Virus record (IMG/VR): IMGVR_UViG_3300006749_000194
Coordinates: 1 to 20,394 of that record
Length of the DNA stretch: 20,394 nucleotides
Reading direction: 5' to 3' (one strand)
Source of the DNA: a virus
In this document: positions 13,492 through 20,394 of the stretch, piece after piece
Numbering within the stretch: position 1 is the stretch's first letter
Layout: each line of letters starts with the position of its first letter
Program-made: the position numbers and the translations under genes
The notes under the pieces: model-generated
What the model saw: the letters and a program-made list of their open reading frames with translations, nothing else
Database searches by the model: none
What the model was told of the DNA's origin: nothing

Positions 13492-16400
13492 CACAAGTTA
13501 CTAACAAAGGAAATAATTTATATTATATTGAAGGTTTTGGCAATTATCAGGCTAATAAAGAATTAACTGTACCTGAAATTAACTCATTGGTACAAAAATT
13601 TAAAAATTCAAATTTAATGCAAGAACAATATGATTCTGAATTAACAACACAAAATCTTTTAAAAGATACAGGATTACACGAATCTTTTAAAAGACATTAT
13701 CAATTAACTAAGAACAAAGAATTTGAAGGAAGCACTGAAGAATTAGTTGATGAATACAAACAATATATGCGTGACTACAATTACAATCTATCTCAGCTTG
13801 GTTATCTTGCTGTAGCAACAACAACCTACAATGAAAATGATAAGCAAGCCTTAGCTCATATGTGGAATGTTTGGGAAAAATATGAGAAAGATGATGGGAT
13901 GGGTGGTTATGTAGATATTGGTCAAGCTATTTTAAAAGATTACACAACATATCTTAGTGGTCTTAGCTTTGGTGCAGGATTTGTAGCAAGCAATGCTGGA
14001 AAATCAGCAGCTAAAGCAGCAGTTAAAGAAAAAATTAAAGCCTATACCACATCAGGCTTGATACAAGGTGCTATTAATGGTGCAGCTTATTCAGGATTAG
14101 ATGATGTTGCTAGACAAAATGTAGAAATGCAACTTGGTAATCTTGATGAATTTGATAGAGAAAGATTTTTATTATCATTAGGCATTGGTGCTGGTGTTGG
14201 TTCTACTATTGGCGGTGTAACTGGTGGTGCTATAGGAATAAAAAATAGCTTAACAAGTAAAAAAGCTATAGAAAAAATAAAAAAAACAGGAGCATCTAAG
14301 GAAGGAAAAGAACAGATAGAAAAAGAACTATCTGAACAATCAAGAAAAAGGATGCAAAATTTAGTTGAAGAACAGCTAAAAATTACTGCAAGACGAAAAT
14401 CTGAAGGTTTATCAGGAGCAGAATTAAAAAAAGCAAGACAAGATGCTTACAAAACATTTAAAGAAAATTTTAGTGAAGAATCTAAAAAATATCTAGGTGA
14501 AGATGGTATTATTGCGTTAGGTATCAAACCAAAAGATTTAACTAAAAGTTTAGATGATCTCAACAAATATGTTGATTCACTAGGTATTGATGATATTACA
14601 GATTATGACAGCATTTTAAAAAGTTTTAAAACACAAAAAGGTTTAGCAGCTAAAGGCAAATATTCTGAAGCTCACGATATATTTGTTAATACTTTAGCAA
14701 AACAAGCTACTAGAGATGTGTATAATGCTAAAAAATTTCCTAACAATAATATTCCATTAAAAGTTTTAGAAGATAGGGAAACAGCTTTTTTGCTATTAGA
14801 TAAAGAATTATCCTCTAAAGCAGGTAGATCGTTACAATTAAGAAGTCAGTTTCATCAAGGTAAATATGATGATGCGTTTGAAGATATGAACGCCCAAGGT
14901 GAGTGGATGGATAAATTAAATGACTTTGATAATTTAGAACAGAAAAAACAATATTTAATTAAAACAGAAAGTTTATTAAAAAAAGTTGCTAAAGGAACAA
15001 AGATTACTGTTGATGGTGCTAAAGAATTATTTATTCATAATATTTTAGGCGGCACATTAACCATTTCTGCTAATGTATTTGGATCATTAGCTCATGTCGT
15101 AGACCGTACTGCTATGAGATATATTGGTGGTGTATTAAACGGTAGTAAAATTGACCGCATGAAAGCAGTTAATGAATTTACAGATTTATTTCATAATTTA
15201 AAAGTAGCAACTCAAGAATCATTAAGAGCTATTAATGAATCTAAAAATGTAATTGATAACCGTTGGATAAGAGATGATTACGCTGCTGATGAAGTAGTGA
15301 TTGGTACAAAAGAATCACCTATATATCAAAAAGGCAAAATGCCATTTGCTAACTGGTATCAAGATGGTACACAAAAATATGGTCCAGCAGGTGGATTAAT
15401 TAATGTTGTAGGTAATGGTATTAGATTTATTGGTCGTAGAGGTATTATTGGCACTGATGAATTTGTCAAACAATTATCGTTTAGAAGTTATGCTCGTTCA
15501 TTGGCAACTGATAAAATTATTAAAGACAAAAAAATTGATGCTAGTAAATTAAATGGTAAACAATTAAAAGAACTAAATATTGAGATAGAAAAAGAATTAC
15601 AAGATGCAATTGATGCACAACTATATCAAGCTGCAACAGGTAATGACAGTGGTAACGACATTGCTAGGAAAGCTATAGAAGAAGCACGCAGAGGTGTATT
15701 TCAAGATGATCCATATCAATACAAAGGTAAGTCAATCGTTGGTGGTGACATAGCAATGTGGAGTAGCCGTGGACTACAAGATTTAAAAAGAACACAGTTT
15801 GAAAACAAAGCAGGTAAAATTATACATGATTCAAATTTACTTGATTTTGTTGTGCCTTTTGTAAGAACACCTGCTAACTTAATTTCTTATGTAGTTGAAC
15901 GCACACCTGGATTACAACTTACCAGTGAAAAGTTTGGAGCTAAAATAGCAGCAGGTGGTGCAGAAGCAAGACAAGCACACGCTGCTTTAAACACAGGTAT
16001 TTTTATGTGGTCAACTGCAATGATGTGGGGTATGTCAAATCTTATTGAAGGTAAAGGACCTGCATCAAGAGGAGAAGCCTTAGTATTAGAAAGAACTGTT
16101 GGTGTTCCAAGACATAGTATTTTGGTAGGTGACAAAAGAATTAATTTACGCAGACTTGATCCTTATGCAAGATACATTGGTATTGTTGGTAACATGATGG
16201 ATGTTTATAAGTATGGTGATAAAAAATCAACTACTGAATTATTTGCTGCTATGGCATTATCAACAGCAGGTGCATTTTTAGATATGCCTACTTTAACAGG
16301 ATTAAAAAATCTTGGTGATGCGTTAGAAAGTGAAAGAAAAATAGGAACCTATATAGGCAGACAAGCAGGTTCATTAATACCTTTTTATCGCTTGTATAAC

Positions 16401-17039
16401 GAAATTTTAGGTGATGACAAACAATATCAACAAATGAATGAGTTTACAGACCATATTAAAAGAAATGCTTTTGGTATGTTTGAAGATAGCATTGACCTTG
16501 CTAGAGATCCTATTTTTGGTGAACCTAGAAACTATGCAGCAGACTTTCCAATGCCTGCATTTAATTATGTTGATGCAGAAAACTTAGGTGATCCTCTGCT
16601 AAAAGAATTAAAAAGATTAAGGTTTAATATGGATGTGCCAAAACACATGGATGGTAATGTTAATTTAAAACAATTCCGTGGATTAGATTTTGGCGGCACT
16701 AACAAAAGAAGTATGTACGATGAGTATCAAGAATTAGTTGGTAAAATTAAAGTTAATGGTATGACTTTGCAAGAAAGGCTAAAAAAAGATGTAGATTCAA
16801 GATATTATTTTAATCTTATTGATCCTAAAAAAGGATATGTAGCAGATAATAAAGGTAAGGTTGGTTACATCAAAGGCGTAATACAAAAATACCGTCAAGC
16901 TGCCAAAACAGAGCTTTATCAAAAATACCCTAAATTATTTACTAACGAAGTTTTACCAAATAAAATGAGAAATAAAGTTAAATTTGGCACAGATATGGAC
17001 AAGATAAATGAGATGATTGAGAATTTTAAAAAGCGATAA
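13488..17039 (+). CDS. Large internal virion (ejection) protein, T7 gp16-like
   Basis: With 1183 residues this is the largest gene here, in the position of T7 gp16 (1318). Residues 67-104 (FKRHYQLTKNKEFEG, then LVDEYKQYMRDYNYN) resemble N-termini of large phage ejection proteins. Gly/Ala-rich hydrophobic segments at about 155-202 and 228-251 (LGIGAGVGSTIGGVTGGAIG) could insert into membranes. Further hydrophobic parts lie at about 505-550, 837-855 and 920-945. FVVPFVRTPANLISYVVERT (about 786-805) is a recurrent motif of large phage virion proteins. I see no lytic transglycosylase motif, unlike T7 gp16. The ribosome binding site is GAGGTG at 13474-13479, and the start overlaps the previous stop. 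Confidence 0.85.
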   Translation: MTQVTNKGNNLYYIEGFGNYQANKELTVPEINSLVQKFKNSNLMQEQYDSELTTQNLLKDTGLHESFKRHYQLTKNKEFEGSTEELVDEYKQYMRDYNYNLSQLGYLAVATTTYNENDKQALAHMWNVWEKYEKDDGMGGYVDIGQAILKDYTTYLSGLSFGAGFVASNAGKSAAKAAVKEKIKAYTTSGLIQGAINGAAYSGLDDVARQNVEMQLGNLDEFDRERFLLSLGIGAGVGSTIGGVTGGAIGIKNSLTSKKAIEKIKKTGASKEGKEQIEKELSEQSRKRMQNLVEEQLKITARRKSEGLSGAELKKARQDAYKTFKENFSEESKKYLGEDGIIALGIKPKDLTKSLDDLNKYVDSLGIDDITDYDSILKSFKTQKGLAAKGKYSEAHDIFVNTLAKQATRDVYNAKKFPNNNIPLKVLEDRETAFLLLDKELSSKAGRSLQLRSQFHQGKYDDAFEDMNAQGEWMDKLNDFDNLEQKKQYLIKTESLLKKVAKGTKITVDGAKELFIHNILGGTLTISANVFGSLAHVVDRTAMRYIGGVLNGSKIDRMKAVNEFTDLFHNLKVATQESLRAINESKNVIDNRWIRDDYAADEVVIGTKESPIYQKGKMPFANWYQDGTQKYGPAGGLINVVGNGIRFIGRRGIIGTDEFVKQLSFRSYARSLATDKIIKDKKIDASKLNGKQLKELNIEIEKELQDAIDAQLYQAATGNDSGNDIARKAIEEARRGVFQDDPYQYKGKSIVGGDIAMWSSRGLQDLKRTQFENKAGKIIHDSNLLDFVVPFVRTPANLISYVVERTPGLQLTSEKFGAKIAAGGAEARQAHAALNTGIFMWSTAMMWGMSNLIEGKGPASRGEALVLERTVGVPRHSILVGDKRINLRRLDPYARYIGIVGNMMDVYKYGDKKSTTELFAAMALSTAGAFLDMPTLTGLKNLGDALESERKIGTYIGRQAGSLIPFYRLYNEILGDDKQYQQMNEFTDHIKRNAFGMFEDSIDLARDPIFGEPRNYAADFPMPAFNYVDAENLGDPLLKELKRLRFNMDVPKHMDGNVNLKQFRGLDFGGTNKRSMYDEYQELVGKIKVNGMTLQERLKKDVDSRYYFNLIDPKKGYVADNKGKVGYIKGVIQKYRQAAKTELYQKYPKLFTNEVLPNKMRNKVKFGTDMDKINEMIENFKKR

Positions 17040-17053
17040 ATATGATATATAAT
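17025..17053 (+). promoter_or_regulatory. Possible promoter for the tail fibre gene
   Basis: TATAAT at 17048-17053 is a perfect -10 sequence. TTTAAA at 17025-17030 matches the -35 consensus at four of six bases with a 17-bp spacer. The -35 lies inside the end of the preceding gene. AT-rich DNA yields such matches by chance, so this is a weak call. Confidence 0.3.
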
Positions 17054-17071
17054 GCGAATGAGGAATAAATT

Positions 17072-19741
17072 ATGGCAGATTATAGTATAGCAGCAGTAAC
17101 TAGAAGGGCAGTCTACACAGGTAGTGCTGGTACTGGACCTTACGCTTTTACCTTTGCTTTATTAGCAACCAGTGATTTAGCTGTTTACAAGAACGCAACT
17201 AAGCTAACTGAAACCAGTGATTATACCGTTACATTGTCAGCATCAACTGGACAAGGTAGTGTAACTTTAGGTAGTGCTGCATCAAGTAGCGATACTATCA
17301 CATTAGTAGGTGCCAGGGCTTTAGCTAGAACTACAGACTTTGTTACATCAGGTTCATTAACGGCAGCAGCATTAAATACTGACCTTGATTCGTTGGTAAT
17401 ATTTGCACAGCAGTTATCAGAGGAGAACAGCAGAACCATTAAAATTCCTGTAACTGAAGGTATATCAGGTAGCACAGATATGACGATACCTGCAAAAGCA
17501 GATCGTTTAGGAAAAATATTACAATTTAATTCAAGCACAGGAAATCCAGAGGTAACTACTTTTACTTTATCAGGTATAACAGCTACTGATACAGAACTTA
17601 ATATATTAGATGGTGCAACCTTATCAACCGCAGAACTTAATATATTAGATGGCGTAACTTCAACCACTGCTGAACTTAATATTTTAGATGGTGTGACATC
17701 GAACGCTACAGAATTAAATTTACTAGATGGTATTACAGGGATCGCTGATGAAGATGATATGTCGTCTAACTCAGCAACTAAATTAGCTACACAACAATCT
17801 ATCAAGGCTTATGTTGATTCACAAATAGCAACAGAAGATACGCTTGCTGAACTTAATGATACGAATATAAGCTCATTAGCATCTGGTCATATACTAATTT
17901 ATGATGGCTCTGATTCTTTTGACAACAAAGCTGTATCAGGCGATATTACCATATCGAATTTAGGGGTGGTTACGATTGCAAATAATGCTGTAGAAACAGC
18001 AATGATAAATGCTGATGCAGTTACAGGAGCAAAGATTGCAGACGATGCAATAAACTCTGAGCATTATACTGATGGTAGTATTGACACAGCACATATAGCT
18101 GATTTACAAGTAACCACAGCTAAGATAGCAGCAGATGCTATAACTGGTGCTAAGATTGCTGATGATGCTATTGATTCTGAACACTATACAGACGGCAGTA
18201 TTGATACAGCACACATTGCAGATTTACAAGTTACGACTGCAAAAATTGCTGCTGATGCCATTACCTCTGCCAAAATAGCAGACGATGCCATTTCAGAAGA
18301 ACACTTAGATCCAACAGTCATTAGTGGTTTAGCTGATACAACCATTGCATCAGGCGATCACTTAATGTTTTTTGATGCAACTGACAGTCAACTCAAGAAA
18401 GTAGATGCAGGAGAGTTAGGAGTAGGTTCAGCATTAACAGAATTGGTAGGTGATACCTCGCCACAACTTGGTGGCACACTTGATGCCAATGGTAATGCTA
18501 TTGATATGAATGGTTTAGCTGATGGCATCATATTAGATGCAGATGCAGATACCACAATATCTGCACCAACTGACGATCAAATTGATATTGAGATTGGCGG
18601 AGCTGATGACTTTAGATTTACAGCAAATACTTTTACAGCTCTTTCAGGTTCAGATATTAATATTGCATCAGGAGCAACGATTACTAACAATGGTACAGCG
18701 ACAGGTTTTGGCACACCTTTAAGACCAAATGCTCAACCGTTAATAATTAATGGTGATATGAAAATAGCACAATACTCAACAAGCGTTACTGGAAAAACTA
18801 CTGATGGATATTATACTGTTAGTAGAATGAAACAAAAACTTAATGATGCTGGTACATATACCATAAGTCAAAGCACAGATGTTCCGTCTGGATATGGATT
18901 TACCAAAAGTTTAAAGTATGATGTTACAACTGCAAAAGATTCACCTTCTTCTGGTACATTAGGCTCTTTAGACTATCATGTAGAAGCACAAGATTTAAAA
19001 TTATTAAATTATGGTACTTCCAATGCTCAAAAATTGACTTTTTCTTTTTGGGTGAAAAGTCCTAAAACAGGCACTCATATATTATCTATTACTGCACCAG
19101 ACGGCAACAGACATATATCAAAAGCATATACGGTAAGTTCTGCTAATACTTGGGAAAATCATATCTGTAATTTTGATGGTGATACAAGTGGCACAATTAA
19201 TGACGACAATGGCTCTGGTTTTCAATTACAATGGCTTTTAGTTGCTGGTAGTAGTTATCAAAGTGGCACTTTGCAAACATCATGGGGTAGTTACACTCAA
19301 GCTAACACTTATGTCGGACAAGTTAATGTTGCAGATAGTGCAAGTAATGATTTTTTTATTACAGGCATACAGATGGAAGTGGGAGAATTTACATCAAGTA
19401 CAATTCCAGATTTTGAATTTGAAACTTATGGGGAAAGTTTAACAAGATGTCAAAGATATTTTATAGGCGATAGCGAATTAGTACCAGCAACACAAGCAAC
19501 AGCAGCAACTGTTATACAAGGATTGCCACAATTTAGAACTGAAATGAGAGCAGCTCCTACTGTCACGCATGTTGCAACAGGTGGGTTTGGTTTAGTTGGT
19601 GGAAGTTATACTACAAGCAGTCTTGCTGGTTCAACTATGGGTGTTAATGGTGGAAGATTTATTAGTAATATAGACACTAGTATAACTACTAATCAATTTT
19701 GTCAACAAGGTTTACCTTGCACCTTATCAGCAGAATTATAG
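17072..19741 (+). CDS. Tail fibre protein with T7-type N-terminal anchor
   Basis: An 889-residue receptor-binding fibre. Residues 1-125 match the phage T7 tail fibre N-terminal domain (RRAVYTGSAGTGPYAFTFA near 11-29, a strand-rich middle, then LNTDLDSLVIFAQQLSEE), which anchors the fibre to the tail. Residues 174-225 are four 13-residue repeats with consensus AELNILDGVTSTT. Residues 320-407 are two 40-residue repeats plus an eight-residue remnant. The C-terminal part from about 551 is beta-rich with Gly/Ser/Thr and contains an LTFSFWVKSPKTGTH jelly-roll-like stretch and YGESLTRCQRYF (786-797), a motif I recall from marine phage structural proteins. This end probably binds the receptor. GAGGA at 17060-17064 is the ribosome binding site. 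Confidence 0.92.
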   Translation: MADYSIAAVTRRAVYTGSAGTGPYAFTFALLATSDLAVYKNATKLTETSDYTVTLSASTGQGSVTLGSAASSSDTITLVGARALARTTDFVTSGSLTAAALNTDLDSLVIFAQQLSEENSRTIKIPVTEGISGSTDMTIPAKADRLGKILQFNSSTGNPEVTTFTLSGITATDTELNILDGATLSTAELNILDGVTSTTAELNILDGVTSNATELNLLDGITGIADEDDMSSNSATKLATQQSIKAYVDSQIATEDTLAELNDTNISSLASGHILIYDGSDSFDNKAVSGDITISNLGVVTIANNAVETAMINADAVTGAKIADDAINSEHYTDGSIDTAHIADLQVTTAKIAADAITGAKIADDAIDSEHYTDGSIDTAHIADLQVTTAKIAADAITSAKIADDAISEEHLDPTVISGLADTTIASGDHLMFFDATDSQLKKVDAGELGVGSALTELVGDTSPQLGGTLDANGNAIDMNGLADGIILDADADTTISAPTDDQIDIEIGGADDFRFTANTFTALSGSDINIASGATITNNGTATGFGTPLRPNAQPLIINGDMKIAQYSTSVTGKTTDGYYTVSRMKQKLNDAGTYTISQSTDVPSGYGFTKSLKYDVTTAKDSPSSGTLGSLDYHVEAQDLKLLNYGTSNAQKLTFSFWVKSPKTGTHILSITAPDGNRHISKAYTVSSANTWENHICNFDGDTSGTINDDNGSGFQLQWLLVAGSSYQSGTLQTSWGSYTQANTYVGQVNVADSASNDFFITGIQMEVGEFTSSTIPDFEFETYGESLTRCQRYFIGDSELVPATQATAATVIQGLPQFRTEMRAAPTVTHVATGGFGLVGGSYTTSSLAGSTMGVNGGRFISNIDTSITTNQFCQQGLPCTLSAEL
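17591..17746 (+). repeat. Four tandem 39-bp repeats in the fibre gene
   Basis: Each unit encodes 13 residues of the form [A/T]ELN[I/L]LDG[A/V/I]T followed by three variable residues. The four units occupy residues 174-225 without gaps. The first three are closely similar in DNA and the fourth has drifted. Such ELNxLDG repeats are familiar from fibres of marine phages and probably lengthen a trimeric shaft. Confidence 0.9.
18029..18292 (+). repeat. Two 120-bp repeats plus remnant, recoded at synonymous sites
   Basis: Unit 1 (18029-18148) and unit 2 (18149-18268) encode 40 residues each and differ at only two residues (N/D at position 9, G/S at position 40). An eight-residue start of a third unit follows (18269-18292). 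At DNA level 25 of the 38 unchanged residues use different codons, 29 mismatches in 120 bases. Internal half-repeats (AKIADDAI and AKIAADAI) are also visible. Confidence 0.92.
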
Positions 19742-19750
19742 GAGTAATAT

Positions 19751-19933
19751 ATGGATGATTTAAGAACAGTAAACTCAGCTCAAAAAGTAAATGACGAACA
19801 AGGAGATTATGTTTGCATAAAAGCAGTTATTGATAGTGTTGAAATGTTTGTGCCACTTGACGATAATAACAAAGAAAGAGCATTAATTAAAACATGGGAA
19901 GATGCTGGCAACACCATAGCAGAAGCAGACTAA
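19751..19933 (+). CDS. Small fibre-associated protein, unknown function
   Basis: A 60-residue acidic protein nine bases after the fibre stop, with GGAG (19741-19744) as ribosome binding site. The centre (IKAVIDSVEMFVPLDDNNKE) and the following RALIKTWEDAGNTIAEAD resemble short proteins or domains after tail fibres, in which a 'vP.d..N..y..y..W...GN' pattern is common. By analogy it may help fibre folding or be a minor tail protein. The match is loose and no function is proven. Its stop overlaps the start of the next gene (TAATG at 19931-19935). Confidence 0.7.
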   Translation: MDDLRTVNSAQKVNDEQGDYVCIKAVIDSVEMFVPLDDNNKERALIKTWEDAGNTIAEAD

Positions 19934-20394
19934 TGAGAATCCTACTTGCCATTATCGTGCTAACCTTAGCGTTGGCTTATACATCTACGGTAAGTGCAGC
20001 AGATACTACGATCCGTTATAAAGACCAACCACCGCCTTCGGCAATCTCACCATCACTATCGGTAGGTAGTGGTAATGATGTTTGTGTCGTGGTAAGAAGT
20101 GGTGCTGTGGGTACTGGTATCTTCTCTGGTAGTTTTGGTACTCATGTTAGAGATATGAACTGTGAACGCTTAAAATTGTCAAGAGGATTAGCACAGCTTG
20201 GATTGAAGGTATCGGCAACTGCGGTACTTTGTCAAGACATTCGTGTCTTTAGGGCAATGCTTGCCGCAGGCAGTCCATGTCCGATAGACGGTTTGGTCGG
20301 TAAGGAAGCCAAAGCTAAATACATAGAACTAGGTATTATCAATGACAAAAATCATATTATGGTCAGTCCTAATGTTGTTCATGGTGGTATTAAC
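19933..20394 (+). CDS. Exported cysteine-containing protein, incomplete at window end
   Basis: The reading frame stays open to the end of the window with 154 codons visible. The N-terminus is a clear signal peptide: MRILLAIIVLTLALAYTSTV followed by SA and a likely cut before ADTT at about residue 23. The mature part has cysteines in VCVVV, MNCERLKLSRGL, VLCQDIRVFRAML and GSPCPIDG. The C-E-R-x-K-L-S-x-x-L and C-Q-D-x-R-V-x-x-A-M-x-x-A-G-x-P-C-P pattern is one I recall from uncharacterised exported proteins of tailed phages. It probably acts in the periplasm or envelope, perhaps near lysis, but that is a guess. Its GC content (about 43-52 % in lines counted) exceeds that of its neighbours. Confidence 0.8.
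   Translation, partial: MRILLAIIVLTLALAYTSTVSAADTTIRYKDQPPPSAISPSLSVGSGNDVCVVVRSGAVGTGIFSGSFGTHVRDMNCERLKLSRGLAQLGLKVSATAVLCQDIRVFRAMLAAGSPCPIDGLVGKEAKAKYIELGIINDKNHIMVSPNVVHGGIN

Noticed and set aside
17221-17805. Long antisense open frame (194 codons) across the fibre repeats
   Set aside because: It lies wholly inside the confident fibre gene, its repeats mirror the ELNxLDG repeats, and no ribosome binding site or family pattern supports it.
18722-19741. Diversity-generating retroelement target in the fibre C-terminus, suggested by the Bbp19-like (BPP-1) gene
   Set aside because: No reverse transcriptase or template repeat is present in the window, and no adenine-biased variable repeat is evident.

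Overview
This window is 20.4 kb of a tailed double-stranded DNA phage, the packaging and virion module of a T7-type podovirus. It encodes a collar-type portal, a T7-like capsid/scaffold pair, tubular tail proteins A and B, three internal (ejection) proteins and a fibre with a T7-type N-terminal anchor. All genes lie on the + strand and are tightly packed, with many TAATG or ATGA stop/start overlaps. The DNA is AT-rich (about 25 to 48 % GC in the lines I counted). The protein styles resemble marine podoviruses, both cultured and metagenomic, but the host cannot be read from the sequence. I see no integrase, repressor, polymerase, holin or endolysin, so lifestyle and lysis cannot be judged.

Layout. 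(1) 1-336 is a gene-free AT-rich leader with 11-bp iterons, an imperfect 20-bp direct repeat, hairpins and palindromes; it may be a packaging or control site. (2) 337-2535 is the packaging block: small terminase subunit, a small unknown protein and large terminase subunit. (3) 2525-4313 is an accessory block: a GNAT-fold protein like T7 gp13, then six very small proteins, four of them strongly basic and one only 16 residues. (4) 4313-8289 is the head block: portal, Bbp19-like small protein, scaffold, a 159-bp leader that may be structured RNA, major capsid protein and a putative decoration protein. A rho-independent terminator at 8302-8330 closes it. (5) 8342-10947 holds tubular tail proteins A and B. 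(6) 10948-17039 holds the three ejection proteins of 171, 675 and 1183 residues. (7) 17072-20394 holds the tail fibre, a small fibre-associated protein and the start of an exported cysteine-containing protein that runs off the window.

Together these genes cover DNA packaging (TerS/TerL/portal), procapsid assembly (scaffold, capsid, decoration), the short tail (A, B, fibre) and the internal core that is ejected into the cell. Gene order differs from T7: terminase genes come first, and the gp13-like protein sits beside terminase rather than after tail protein B. The most unusual signals are a 120-bp duplication in the fibre gene that is almost unchanged as protein but heavily recoded at synonymous sites, the cluster of tiny basic genes, the structured leader before the capsid gene, and the repeat-rich region before terS.
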